A stretch of DNA of 64,000 bases, taken from positions 124,001 through 188,000 of the forward strand of contig JAKGSH010000010.1 in the NCBI GenBank assembly GCA_021568835.1, in the 5' to 3' direction. The notes under the pieces were generated by a model. It saw only the letters and a list, made by a program, of their open reading frames with translations, did no database searches and was not told where the DNA came from. Position numbers and translations under genes: made by a program. The stretch comes from Streptomyces sp. Tue 6430. Its GTDB lineage: Bacteria > Actinomycetota > Actinomycetes > Streptomycetales > Streptomycetaceae. This document shows positions 25,227-34,198 of this stretch, piece after piece; positions within the stretch are counted from its first letter, which is position 1; each line of letters starts with the position of its first letter.

Positions 25227-25948
25227 TCCGCGTCGCGGCCGTCGGCGACATCCACATGGGCTCCGACAGCCAGGGCCTGCTGCGGCCCGCCTTCGAAACC
25301 CTGGACCAGTGCGCCGACCTGCTGCTGCTGGCGGGCGACCTGACCCGGCACGGCACGCCCGAGGAGGCACGGGTGGTGGCCCGGGAGGTACGTGGTCTGC
25401 CGGTGCCGGTGGTGGCCGTGCTCGGCAACCACGACCATCACGACGAGCAGCCCGAGAAGGTCACCGGGATCCTCCAGGAGGCGGGCGTGACCGTCCTGGA
25501 GGGCGAGGGGACCGTGGTGGAGTGCGCCGGAACGCGCGTCGGCATCGCCGGGACCAAGGGCTTCGGCGGCGGGTTCGTGGGCCGCAGCGCCGGAGAGTTC
25601 GGCGAGCCGCTGATGAAGGAGTTCGTCCGCTATACCCGGCGCAGCGCGGACGCGCTGCACGGCGCCCTGGAGGATCTCGGCCGGGACGGCTGCGACGTCC
25701 GGGTCGCGCTCACCCACTTCTCCCCCGTCGCCGACACCCTCGCCGGTGAGCCGCCGGAGATCTACCCGTTCCTCGGCAGCTACCTGCTGGCCGAGGCGAT
25801 CGACACGGCCGGCGCCGACCTCTCCGTCCACGGCCACGCCCACATGGGCACCGAGCACGGGATGACGGCGGGCGGGGTCCGCGTGCGGAACGTGGCCCAG
25901 CCGGTGATCCGGCGGGCGTTCAACGTGTACCAGCTGCACGCCGCCTGA
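25223..25948 (+). CDS. Metallophosphoesterase (calcineurin-like)
   Basis: A 241-residue calcineurin-like phosphoesterase with every metal motif: GDIHMGS (D-x-H), AGDLTRHG (GD), LGNHDHHD (GNHD), THFSPV (H) and VHGHAH (GHxH). Such enzymes hydrolyse phosphomono- or phosphodiesters; the substrate is not predictable. It is the third gene of a coupled operon (ATGA overlap) with a nucleotidyltransferase and a BON-like protein. A writer/eraser pair for a nucleotide modification is an attractive but unproven reading. Confidence 0.88.
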   Translation: MIRVAAVGDIHMGSDSQGLLRPAFETLDQCADLLLLAGDLTRHGTPEEARVVAREVRGLPVPVVAVLGNHDHHDEQPEKVTGILQEAGVTVLEGEGTVVECAGTRVGIAGTKGFGGGFVGRSAGEFGEPLMKEFVRYTRRSADALHGALEDLGRDGCDVRVALTHFSPVADTLAGEPPEIYPFLGSYLLAEAIDTAGADLSVHGHAHMGTEHGMTAGGVRVRNVAQPVIRRAFNVYQLHAA

Positions 25949-26408
25949 CCCGGGGGCGCGCGTCGGCTGGTCCGGGCACCGCCGCCCCGCCCGCGCCGCG
26001 GGCTCCGGCCGCAGCACGGTCTCGCGGGCCCGGCCCGGTTCCGCGCCGAGCCCGGTTCCGCGCCGAGCCCGGTTCCCGGACCGCGGGCGAGCCGGGCCCG
26101 TACGGCGTCGTACACGGCGAGGGCCTCGGACCGGTGGTCCGCGCCGGGGTGGGGACCGGCGCGGCCCGCACGGTTCGTACGAGGCACGGGCCACGGCTCA
26201 CACGGTTCGTCCAGGGGACGGGCGGCCGCCCGGTAGAGGTGGGACAGGGCGGCCCCGGGACGTCCGGCCCGCAGGACGGTGACGGCCGGGTGATCGCGGT
26301 CTCGGCGGCGCGGATCTCCCCCGGGGCCGTGCCGGACGCCCGCCCGCGCCGGCCGGCGAGCCCGTCGGCACCCGGTGGACACCTGCCGCACACCGGCCGA
26401 CGCGCCCG
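25949..26408 (-). pseudogene. Possible fragment of a BTAD/SARP-type regulator amid repeats
   Basis: No intact gene. On the minus strand, about 26155-26080 reads SEALAVYDAVRARLARG, the signature helix of bacterial transcriptional activator (BTAD) domains in AfsR/SARP regulators. Just beyond it (26031-26080) a 15-base unit, ccggttccgcgccgag, is repeated three times. The flanks are Arg/Pro-rich and shift frames. It is either a decayed regulator or the tail of a gene with several base errors. Confidence 0.35.
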
Positions 26409-26728
26409 TCAGCGCCCCGCGGACGCCTGCCGCACGCGGGCCAGCGCGTCCGTCAGCGCCCGGTGGATCTCGTCGGGGAGCCACCGGCAGTGGGCGCCCT
26501 GCACCACGTACTCGGCCACCTCGCGCAGCTTGGTGTTGGTGCGCTGGGAGACCTCCCGCAACACCTCCCACCCCTGCTCGGGCGCAGCCGTGCCATGGCG
26601 ACGACCACCCCGATCGCCTGGTCGACCACGGCGTGGGAGGCCACGGCCTGCCGCAGCTGGGCCACCTCCTCCCGCAGGGCGGCGATCCGCGCCTCGGCTT
26701 CCTCCTCCGCAGCCATGCCGCATTCCAC
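26409..26728 (-). CDS. ANTAR-domain RNA-binding regulator, frameshifted here
   Basis: A small ANTAR protein (106 residues when repaired). A coiled-coil start (EEEAEARIAALREEVAQLRQ) leads into the ANTAR core VVDQAIGVVVAMARLR, then the rest in the next frame: PEQGWEVLREVSQRTNTKLREVAEYVV. Adding one base in the GGG at 26580-26582 joins them. ANTAR domains bind paired RNA hairpins to prevent transcription termination. The GTG at 26728 has GAGGGG upstream. The gene diverges from an AraC gene. No sensor domain is fused, so activity would rely on partners. Confidence 0.78.
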
Positions 26729-26977
26729 GTGTGTTTCCCCTCGTCAGGAGCCCGCGAAGGCGCGGGCGGCCGGTGCGGCGTCACCGCGCCGTCCCTGTCC
26801 AGCCTGCACAGCGGGATCCGGTCCGGCCGCACCGCAGGCGAACAACATCGACGGTGCCGATCCGGAAAACGAATGCGCACCGCGATGCGGGGAAAGTGTG
26901 CGCAGGGAGCGAACACCGGCCGGCTGCCGCCCGGCACACCGTGCACGGGGCAGCTCGACCCATCGGACGAAGGATTC

Positions 26978-27934
26978 ATGGACACGCTGTTCTTCGACAG
27001 TGACGACCTCGGCCTGACCGAGGACTTCCTCAGCCGGGCCTACGCCAGGATGCGCATCGGCAGCGGCGGGCCGGAGGCCGGCCGGGCGCGCGTCAGCCGC
27101 GCCGCGATGCCCTCGGTGACCGTGGACGAACTCGACCTCGGCTTCGAGATGAGCTACTCCGTCACCCCGCTGGGCCGCATCTGCCTGTGCCTCGTGCACG
27201 AGGGCACCATCCGGGACCACACCTTCGACGGGGTGGAGGACTCCTTCGGCCCGGGCGACGTGGTGTCCTTCGCCCCGCCGGAACTGCCGTACTCGGGGCG
27301 GATCTGCGCGGCCCGCTACAACATCACCATGCTCGACACCGACCTGCTCTCCCAGGTGGCCGCCACCGCCCCGGGCCGCAGACCGGGACCGGTCCGGCTG
27401 ACCGGGCACCGCCCGCACTCCCCGGCCGCGGCCCGGCAGCTGCGGCAGACGGTCGGCTACGTCCGCGACCACGTGCTGGCCGCGCCCGGCGTCGCCGAGC
27501 AGCCGCTGGTCGCCGCCACCGCCGCCCAGCACCTCGCGGCGGGCGTCCTCGCCGCGTTCCCCAACACCGCGCTCACCGAGCCGACCGCGACCGACCGCAA
27601 CGACGCCCGGCCGGCGACGCTGCGCCGCGCGCTGGCCTACATCGACGACCACGCCGCGGAACCGGTCACGGTCGCCGACATCGCGGCGGCCGCGCACGTC
27701 ACCGTGCGGGCCCTCCAGTACGTCTTCCGCCGGCACCTCGACACCACGCCGCTGGCGCACCTGCGCCGGGTCCGGCTCGCCCACGCGCACGACGAGCTGC
27801 GGGCCGCGAACCCGCTCGACGGCACCACGGTCACCGACGTGGCGGCCCGCTGGGGCTTCTTCCATCCGGGGCGCTTCGCGACCCTGTACCGCTCCGCGTA
27901 CGGGCGCCCGCCGCACCGCACGCTCGCCGGCTGA
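26978..27934 (+). CDS. AraC-family regulator (cupin-like sensor domain plus HTH_18)
   Basis: A 318-residue protein. The N-terminal sensor is of the AraC_binding_2 type (TLFFDSDDLGLTEDFLSRAY ... GFEMSYSVTPLGRICLCLVH, GDVVSFAPPELPYSG). The C-terminal double HTH (about 215-315) has ALAYIDDHAAEPVTVADIAA, ALQYVFRRHLDTTPLAHLRR and WGFFHPGRFATLYRSAYGRP. ATG 26978 has GAAGGA seven bases upstream. No obvious target gene is adjacent; the ANTAR gene lies divergently. Confidence 0.88.
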   Translation: MDTLFFDSDDLGLTEDFLSRAYARMRIGSGGPEAGRARVSRAAMPSVTVDELDLGFEMSYSVTPLGRICLCLVHEGTIRDHTFDGVEDSFGPGDVVSFAPPELPYSGRICAARYNITMLDTDLLSQVAATAPGRRPGPVRLTGHRPHSPAAARQLRQTVGYVRDHVLAAPGVAEQPLVAATAAQHLAAGVLAAFPNTALTEPTATDRNDARPATLRRALAYIDDHAAEPVTVADIAAAAHVTVRALQYVFRRHLDTTPLAHLRRVRLAHAHDELRAANPLDGTTVTDVAARWGFFHPGRFATLYRSAYGRPPHRTLAG

Positions 27935-28077
27935 GGTCCACCCGGCGTCCGGGGCGCGGGAGCCGCCCGTGCCGCCCGCCGTGGGCACCGGCTGCTCGCC
28001 GTCGCCGCGCACCGCCTCCCCGGTCCGGAGGGAGCAGCCGGTCGGGAGCGCCGCGGCGGTGTCCTTCCCGGGGCGCC

Positions 28078-28629
28078 TCACGACAGTGCCGCGCGGACGG
28101 CCAGGCGGGGAGCGCGGTGGGTCAGCGCGGCGGCGGCCAGGCCGATCAGCGCGCCGACGGCGACGTCGGAGGGGTAGTGGGCGCCGGTGTGGACGCGTTC
28201 GCCGGCCACCAGCACGGCCGGCACCGCGCACAGGGCGCCGGCCACCGGCCAGACCCCCGCGACGGCGGCGGTGAAGCCCACGGCGGCCGCCGTGTGTCCG
28301 GAGGGGAACGAGGAGGAGTCGGGCCGGTCGTGGACCTCCTCGTGCGGGATCCACTCCTTCGGCGGCCTTTGCCGGTACCGGAGCTGCTTGACCACGCCGT
28401 TGGAGACCAGCTCCGCCACGGCCATGCCGGCCACGCCCGCCGCGGCGGCCCGGCGGCCCCGCCACCCGCCGGCCGTGGCCATCACGAAGGCGGCGCCCCA
28501 CCAGAGTTTGGTGTGCTGCGCCGCCTCCTCCACCGCCGGAAGCACCTGCCGCGCGGCGGGCGACCGCCACGACGCCACCCTCCGCGTCAGCCGGTGGTCG
28601 CTCTCTCTCAGATCCTCCCACGTACCCAT
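28078..28629 (-). CDS. PAP2-family phosphatase
   Basis: A 183-residue integral membrane acid phosphatase. All three PAP2 motifs are present: KQLRYRQRP (KX6RP), PSGHTAA (PSGH) and ERVHTGAHYPSDV (the third motif, with Glu-Arg in place of the usual Ser-Arg, then H-x3-D). About five helices are predicted. It may act on phosphatidic acid or undecaprenyl pyrophosphate at the membrane. The next gene on the same strand upstream encodes the YihY protein, 54 bp away, so the two may be co-transcribed. Confidence 0.88.
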   Translation of the reverse strand: MGTWEDLRESDHRLTRRVASWRSPAARQVLPAVEEAAQHTKLWWGAAFVMATAGGWRGRRAAAAGVAGMAVAELVSNGVVKQLRYRQRPPKEWIPHEEVHDRPDSSSFPSGHTAAAVGFTAAVAGVWPVAGALCAVPAVLVAGERVHTGAHYPSDVAVGALIGLAAAALTHRAPRLAVRAALS

Positions 28630-28683
28630 GAGCTGCGACTTCCCGCTCCGGGCGGTCCCTAACGGGAGACCGTGGGGCGCCCG

Positions 28684-29729
28684 TCACTCCATGCGGCGCT
28701 GGTCCTCCTCGCTCCAGGCACGGGTGTCCCGGGGCGGCACGTACGGCTCCTCGTCCTTCGGAAGTCCGCCGGCGACCGCCCGCTGGCGGGCCAGTTCCGC
28801 GTCGAACTCGAGGCCGAGCAGGATGGCGATGTTGCTGATCCACAGCCACACCAGGAACACGATGACGCCGGCGAGCGTGCCGTAGGTCTTGTTGTACGAG
28901 CCGAAGTTGGCCACGTAGAAGGCGAAGCCCGCCGAGGCGACGAGCCAGATCAGCAGGGCCAGCACGCTGCCCGGCGTGATCCACCGGAAGCCGCGGCCCT
29001 TGACGTTGGGGCGGCCCAGTACAGCAGCGCGATCATCATGGTGACCAGGACGACCAGAACCGGCCACTTGGCGATCGACCACACGGTGAGCGCGGTGTCG
29101 CCGATGCCCAGCGCCGTACCGGCCCTGCGCGCGATGCCCCCGGTGAACACCACGATCAGGGCGCTGATCACGGCCAGCACGAGGAGCACCACCGTCACTC
29201 CGACCCGGACCGGCAGCACCTTCCACACCGGCCGGCCCTCCGGCATGTCGTACACGGCGTTCGCGCTGCGGATGAAGGCGGCGACGTAGCCGGAGGCCGA
29301 CCACACCGCCAGCACGATGCCGACGAGCGCCATGAGGGAGCCGACGCCGCCCCGCCCCTGGAGCTGGGTGACCGCGTCGCTGATGATGTCCCGGGCCGAC
29401 CCCGGGGCGAGCTTCTGGAGGTTCTCCAGCACCTGGTCGGTCGCCGACTTGCCGGCGACCCCCAGCAGCGACACCAGGACCAGCAGGGCGGGGAACAGTG
29501 ACAGCACCCCGTAGTAGGTCAGCGCGGCGGCCCGGTCGGTGAGCTCGTCGTCCTTGAACTCCTTCACCGTGCCCTTCAGCACCGCCGACCAGGACCGCTT
29601 GGGCAGTGCGCTCGGGTCGTCCGGCGCCCGGCGCTCCACCTGCTCGTCCGGTCCCGGGCGCTCCGCCCGCTCGTCCGGTCCCGGGTTCTCCGCCCGATCG
29701 TCGGGTCGGGTTCTCGATGTCCGTGCCAT
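28684..29729 (-). CDS. YihY/UPF0761 (BrkB-like) membrane protein, frameshifted here
   Basis: 348 residues when repaired. The N-terminal 35 residues are repeats rich in Pro/Asp/Glu/Arg (PGPDERAERPGPDEQVER). The YihY core then follows: DELTDRAAALTYYGVLSLFP, YVAAFIRSANAVYDMPEGRP, and six predicted membrane helices. The frame breaks within GGGG at 29008-29011 and continues as NVKGRGFRWITPGSVLALLI to LEFDAELARQRAVAGG. Function is unknown despite the old name ribonuclease BN. The start at ATG 29729 lacks a clear ribosome site. Confidence 0.85.
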
Positions 29730-29908
29730 AAGGACGGAGTAACCCGCGCGGGCCGGTCCATGCCCTCCCCGAGATCCCGGCCGCAGCCCGTACAGGTTCG
29801 CGGCGGCTCGGGGTAGCAGTGCTCATGTGTGTGCTTTGTGTGCAGGCCCCCGGCGGGGCGCCGCCCCGCGTACCGGTTCCCGGCTCCGGCCGCCGCCGGA
29901 GCGGCTTC

Positions 29909-29940
29909 GGCTGTGGCTGCGGCTGCGGCTGCGGCTGCGG
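29909..29940. repeat. Tandem repeat, 6-bp unit ggctgc, about 5 copies
   Basis: Five consecutive GGCTGC-type hexamers just past the stop codon of the MarR gene, between the marR and yihY genes. It lies in a region without a gene (29730-29948). Confidence 0.85.
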
Positions 29941-29948
29941 TCCGCCGG

Positions 29949-30434
29949 TCAGGCCGTGCGGCTGCCGGAGTCCGGGGCCTCGTCGTGCGTCCGGGCGGCC
30001 GCCGCGTCGCAGAACGCGTCGAGCCCCTCCAGCAGCGCGCTCCGCTTCCCCGCGGGCATCCCCGCCAGCACCGCGCGCAGCTCCCGCTCCCGGCGCTCCC
30101 GGAGGTCGGCCAGGAAGGCCCGCCCCCGGCCACTGAGGCGCAGCCGCAGTTCACGCCGGTCGGAGGGGCTCACCACCCGCTCCACCAGCCCGGCGGCCTG
30201 GAGCCGGTCGCACAGGCGGCTCGTCGACGGCGGGGTGGAGGCCAGCGAGTCGGCGAGGGTGCGCAGGTTGATGCCCTCCTGGTGCTCCAGGACGAACAGC
30301 ACGCGCAGCTGGGACGCGGACGCGGGCGCCGTCGAGGCCCGCCCCCACAGCACTTCCAGCAGCTCCGCGGCCGTCGCGGTCACCCGTGCGACCTCGTCGG
30401 GGTCCGGGTGTGGGCGGAAGACAGTCACGGTCAC
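29949..30434 (-). CDS. MarR-family regulator
   Basis: A 161-residue MarR protein. Helices and wing are clear: ASQLRVLFVLEHQEGINLRT, LADSLASTPPSTSRLCDRLQ (recognition helix), AAGLVERVVSPSDRRELRLR (wing with the D-x-R tip). The start is a GTG at 30434. It is divergent from the PP2C gene starting at 30605 and might control it. Ligand unknown. Confidence 0.87.
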   Translation of the reverse strand: MTVTVFRPHPDPDEVARVTATAAELLEVLWGRASTAPASASQLRVLFVLEHQEGINLRTLADSLASTPPSTSRLCDRLQAAGLVERVVSPSDRRELRLRLSGRGRAFLADLRERRERELRAVLAGMPAGKRSALLEGLDAFCDAAAARTHDEAPDSGSRTA

Positions 30435-30604
30435 ACTCTCGCAGACACTGGGACGACCGCCAGCGTACTAGCGGCTCCCCGCCCCCGGCACCCCTCGACC
30501 CCGCCGCGCCGTCCGGGCGCGGCGGGACACCCCCGGCCGGCGAACCGGCCCCTGAACGAAGGATCGGTGTTATTCCCGTCGTGGTATCCCCCGTCACGAA
30601 CAGA

Positions 30605-31816
30605 ATGAGCAGATTCGTCACCGCCGAGCGCGCCCTGCGGACGGCGGCGCCTCATGAACTGGTCGAGGCCGTCCGCCGGGCGCTGGTCGAGCAGTACGCG
30701 GCGCTCTCCGTCGAGCTGCTCATGGCCGACTACGGCCTGACGTCGCTGCAGCCGGTGGCCGGGCCCCGGGACCGGGGGCCGCTGTCGGTGTACGACAGCG
30801 CGGCGGGCCGGGCGTTCGGCGCGCAGGAGCCGTACGTCGAACCGGCCGGGAACGGCCGGGTGCGGGCGCACCTGCCGGTCTCGGTGCGCGGCGACCGGCT
30901 CGGGGTGCTGTCGGTGACGCTGCCCGAGGATCCCGAGGACGGTGCGGGCCCCGAGGACGGCGAGGACGGAGAGGGCCCCGGGGGTGGCCGGACGCCGGAC
31001 GTGCTGGGCGAGCTGGCGGAGGTAGCGCAGGTGCTCGGGCACGAGGTGGTCGTGGCCGGGCGGATCACGGACCTGTACCTGCGGGCCCGGCGCAGGGAAC
31101 GGCTCACCCTGGCCGCGGAGATGCAGTGGCAGCTCCTCCCGGCCCGCGCCGGCACCGGTCCCGGATACGCGCTCGGTGCCCAGCTGGAGCCCGCCTACGC
31201 CGTCCGCGGCGACAACTTCGACTGGTCCGCGACGGACGGCCGCCTCACCCTGTACGTCAACAACGGCACGGGCGAGGGCACGGAGGCGCCGCTGCTGACG
31301 AGCCTGGCGGTCACCGCGCTGCGCAACGCGCGGCGGGCCGGCCTCCCGATCGCCGATCAGGCGGCGCTGGCCGACCAGGCGGTGCACGCGCACTACCGGG
31401 GCCACTGCTACCTGCCGGTGCTGATGCTGGAGGTCGAACTCGCCACGGGACGGGCCCAGGTGGTGGACGCCGGCTCGCCGCGGCTGCTGCGGCTGCGGGC
31501 GGGCACCGTGGAACACGTCGGCCTGGACGCCCAGTTGCCGCTGGGCATGTTCGAGGAGACCGACTACGTGGCGCAGCCGTTCCAGGTGGAGCCCGGCGAC
31601 CGGCTGGTGTTCGTCAGCGACGGCGTCCACGCGGACGCATCGCCCGGCGGGGGGACGTACGGGGACGCCGCCCTGGCGCGCGCGATCACCGCCACCCGGC
31701 TGCTGCCGGCGGCCGAGGCCCCGCATGCCGTGCTGCGCGAACTGGCCGGGCGCCGCGACGGATCCGCGGCGGAGGACGACGCGCTCGTGGTGTGCCTGGA
31801 CTGGCACGGCCGCTGA
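30605..31816 (+). CDS. SpoIIE-type PP2C-like protein with altered metal site
   Basis: A 403-residue protein. The N-terminal half resembles GAF/PAS-like sensor regions of Streptomyces phosphatases. A low-complexity Glu/Asp/Gly linker (about 115-135) is followed by a PP2C domain from RRERLTLAAEMQWQLLPARA. The usual GGDYYD and GDVSGKG motifs are replaced by VRGDNFDW and VNNGTGEG, while VSDGVHAD and EDDALVVCLDW remain. One of the two metal-binding Asp positions is therefore Asn, so phosphatase activity may be weak or lost. ATG 30605 is chosen; GTG 30581 is an alternative. Confidence 0.83.
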   Translation: MSRFVTAERALRTAAPHELVEAVRRALVEQYAALSVELLMADYGLTSLQPVAGPRDRGPLSVYDSAAGRAFGAQEPYVEPAGNGRVRAHLPVSVRGDRLGVLSVTLPEDPEDGAGPEDGEDGEGPGGGRTPDVLGELAEVAQVLGHEVVVAGRITDLYLRARRRERLTLAAEMQWQLLPARAGTGPGYALGAQLEPAYAVRGDNFDWSATDGRLTLYVNNGTGEGTEAPLLTSLAVTALRNARRAGLPIADQAALADQAVHAHYRGHCYLPVLMLEVELATGRAQVVDAGSPRLLRLRAGTVEHVGLDAQLPLGMFEETDYVAQPFQVEPGDRLVFVSDGVHADASPGGGTYGDAALARAITATRLLPAAEAPHAVLRELAGRRDGSAAEDDALVVCLDWHGR

Positions 31817-32069
31817 CCCTCCGGGGCCCCGCCCCGGGCCCGTCCTCGAAACCCCTCCCCCGGGGCCCCTTCTCCGGGACTCCGTCTCCGGATCCCCGGA
31901 CCGGCACGGCCGACGACCGGCCGGTGTGACCGGATCGACACCGCCACCGACCGGCGTCCGCGCGGCCCCGGCACGGCCGGTGTGCGCCGGGCCGGCACCC
32001 CGCGTCCGCCGTCCGTGCGCCCCCGTTCGCGCTTGTCACCGCCCCGGTCCTCGCACTACTGTCACCACG
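31817..32069. other. Intergenic region upstream of the cobalamin riboswitch
   Basis: Noncoding, extremely GC-rich. The cbi promoter should lie near 32030-32060, but no clear -10/-35 pair was recognised. Confidence 0.5.
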
Positions 32070-32225
32070 CCTTGGTGAACGGGAAATCCGGTGTGATGCC
32101 GGTGCGGCCCTCGCCACTGTGATCGGGAAGTCCGGCTCCGGCCCTCGCGGGCAGCCACTGGGTCCTCACGGACCCGGGAAGGCGGAGCACGGGCGGTGGT
32201 ACCCGTCAGCCAGGAGACCGGCCAA
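32070..32225 (+). ncRNA. Cobalamin (B12) riboswitch
   Basis: The conserved elements appear in order: GGTGAACGGGAAATCCGGTG, GATGCCGGTGCGGCCCTCGC, CACTGTGATCGGGAAGTCCG, GGGCAGCCACTGGG, and the B12 box AGCCAGGAGACCGGCC (32208-32223). It sits 45 bases upstream of cbiM. Binding of adenosylcobalamin should shut off the cobalt importer when B12 is plentiful. Confidence 0.95.
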
Positions 32226-32270
32226 GGCGCGTCAACCATCCACGAGGTGCTGGAGAGGGTCTGCTGAGCC

Positions 32271-32978
32271 ATGCACATAGCCGAGGGTTTTCTGCCTCCG
32301 GCGCACGCGGTCGCCTGGAGCGTCGCGTCGGCGCCGTTCGTCGTCCACGGAGCCCGGTCGCTCACCCGTGAAGTCAGGGAACATCCCGAGAGCACACTGC
32401 TGCTCGGCGCCTCCGGCGCCTTCACGTTCGTCCTGTCCGCACTCAAGCTCCCTTCGGTGACCGGGAGTTGCTCGCACCCCACCGGCACCGGTCTGGGCGC
32501 GATCCTGTTCCGGCCGCCGATCATGGCCGTGCTGGGCACCATCACCCTGCTCTTCCAGGCCCTGCTGCTCGCGCACGGCGGCCTGACCACGCTCGGCGCC
32601 AACGTGTTCTCGATGGCGATCGTCGGGCCGTGGGCCGGGTACGGCGTGTACCGCCTGCTGCGGCACTACGGCGTGCCGCTGATGGTCACGGTGTTCGCCG
32701 GCGCCTTCGTCGCCGACCTGTCCACCTACTGCGTGACCAGCGTGCAGCTGGCGCTGGCGTTCCCCGACCCGAGCAGCGGGTTCCCGGGCGCACTCGGCAA
32801 GTTCGGGTCCATCTTCGCCGTCACGCAGGTCCCGCTGGCGGTGAGCGAGGGGCTCCTCACCGTCCTGGTGATGCGTCTCCTCGTGCAGTCCAGCAAGGGC
32901 GAGCTGACCCGGCTGGGCGTGCTGGTGACCGGGGGCCGGAACCGGAAGCCGGACACGACCGGGGCGGTGGCCCGGTGA
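32271..32978 (+). CDS. cbiM: Energy-coupling factor cobalt transporter, S component CbiM
   Basis: A 235-residue membrane protein, the metal-binding substrate component of the Co2+ ECF transporter. The N-terminus [10 protein letters not shown] supplies His2, the essential cobalt ligand. [20 protein letters not shown] carries the other metal-site histidine, followed by typical CbiM helices ([40 protein letters not shown]). It is controlled by the riboswitch upstream. Its stop overlaps the cbiN GTG by 4 bases. Confidence 0.96.
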   Translation: MHIAEGFLPPAHAVAWSVASAPFVVHGARSLTREVREHPESTLLLGASGAFTFVLSALKLPSVTGSCSHPTGTGLGAILFRPPIMAVLGTITLLFQALLLAHGGLTTLGANVFSMAIVGPWAGYGVYRLLRHYGVPLMVTVFAGAFVADLSTYCVTSVQLALAFPDPSSGFPGALGKFGSIFAVTQVPLAVSEGLLTVLVMRLLVQSSKGELTRLGVLVTGGRNRKPDTTGAVAR

Positions 32979-33442
32979 AGCGGAACACGAGGATCAACCT
33001 CCTGCTGCTGCTCGCCGTGCTCGCACTCGCGGTGCTGCCGCTGGCCCTGGGGCTCGGCGACCACAAGGAGCAGCCGTTCACCGGCTCCGACGGCGAGGCG
33101 GAGACGGCGATCACCGAGCTGGAGCCGGACTACGAGCCGTGGTTCTCGCCCCTGTACGAGCCTCCGTCCGGGGAGATCGAGTCGGCGCTGTTCTCCCTCC
33201 AGGCGGCCCTGGGCGCGGGCGTCCTCGCCTACTACTTCGGGGTGCGCCGTGGCCGCCGCCAGGGCGAACTGCGGGCGCTGGCCCGGCTGGAGCGGGAGCG
33301 GGACGGTGCCGAGGCGCGGGACGACGCCGAAGCACGCGACGGGACCGGGGCACGGGACGGGACCGGGGCACGCCACGGTGCCGGGGCACGGGATGCCGTG
33401 AGCGCGCCCGACGCCGGGAAGTCCCCGCGGGGACGGGTCTGA
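32975..33442 (+). CDS. cbiN: Cobalt transporter small component CbiN with repeat tail
   Basis: A 155-residue CbiN. The family part (about residues 1-105) has two membrane helices around the periplasmic loop [40 protein letters not shown] and [20 protein letters not shown]. The remaining 50 residues are an unusual charged repeat tail ([21 protein letters not shown]) coded by imperfect 15-base tandem repeats, which standard CbiN proteins of about 100 residues lack. CbiN stimulates metal entry into CbiM. It overlaps cbiM and precedes cbiQ by six bases. Confidence 0.93.
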   Translation: MKRNTRINLLLLLAVLALAVLPLALGLGDHKEQPFTGSDGEAETAITELEPDYEPWFSPLYEPPSGEIESALFSLQAALGAGVLAYYFGVRRGRRQGELRALARLERERDGAEARDDAEARDGTGARDGTGARHGAGARDAVSAPDAGKSPRGRV

Positions 33443-33448
33443 TCGCGC

Positions 33449-34198
33449 GTGCTGCCGATCGACGCGGCGGCGCACAGCAGTCGCTGGCGCCACCGCCATC
33501 CCGTGGACAAGGCCGTGCTGGGGCTCGGCCTCACCCTGCTCGCGGTCTCCCTGCCGCCCTGGCCGGGCGCGGCCCTGGTACTGGTGACGGCACTCGCCCT
33601 GCTGCTGGGTCCGGCGGGGGTGCCGCCCCGCCGGCTGTGGCGCGCCTACCGGGTCCCGCTGGGCTTCTGCGCGACGGGCGCGCTCACCCTCCTCGTCCAG
33701 GTGGGCGGGCCCGACGGGTTCGTCTCCCCGGCCGACGGTGGCCCGGCGCGGGCCGGGGAGCTGATGCTGCGCACCTCGGCCGCCTCACTCGGCGTGCTGC
33801 TGTTCGCGTTCACCACGCCCATGTCGGATCTGCTGCCCCGCCTGGTGAGGGCGGGCGTGCCCGCGCCGGTCGTCGACGTCGCCCTGGTGACGTACCGCAT
33901 GAGCTTCCTGCTGCTGGACTCGATGCGCCGGATCCGGGAGGCGCAGGCGGCCCGGCTCGGGCACACGAGCCGGGCCGCCGAGTGGCGTTCGCTCGCCGGG
34001 CTCGGCGCCACCGCGTTCGTGCGGGCCTTCGACCGGGCGGCGCGGCTGCAGGCCGGGCTCGCCGGGCGCGGTTACGACGGCACCCTGCGCGTCCTGGTGC
34101 CCGAGGCCCGTGTCTCCGCGCGCTTCACGCTGTCCGCCGCCGCCCTCCTGACGGCCCTGGCCGTCCTCACCCTCGTCCTGGAAAGGCCCCTGTCATGA
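33449..34198 (+). CDS. cbiQ: ECF transporter T component CbiQ
   Basis: A 249-residue transmembrane coupling protein. The T-component signatures are visible: HPVDKAVLGLGLTLLAVSLP at the start, and the paired coupling motifs around RMSFLLLDSMRRIREAQAAR and FVRAFDRAARLQAGLAGRGY, which dock on the ATPase. GTG 33449 starts six bases after the cbiN stop. Its TGA overlaps the cbiO ATG (ATGA). Confidence 0.93.
   Translation: MLPIDAAAHSSRWRHRHPVDKAVLGLGLTLLAVSLPPWPGAALVLVTALALLLGPAGVPPRRLWRAYRVPLGFCATGALTLLVQVGGPDGFVSPADGGPARAGELMLRTSAASLGVLLFAFTTPMSDLLPRLVRAGVPAPVVDVALVTYRMSFLLLDSMRRIREAQAARLGHTSRAAEWRSLAGLGATAFVRAFDRAARLQAGLAGRGYDGTLRVLVPEARVSARFTLSAAALLTALAVLTLVLERPLS

Noticed and set aside
25780..26985. 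A 401-codon minus-strand frame through 26-27 kb
   Set aside because: It crosses several real genes out of frame; only a short BTAD-like stretch is protein-like and is reported as a fragment.
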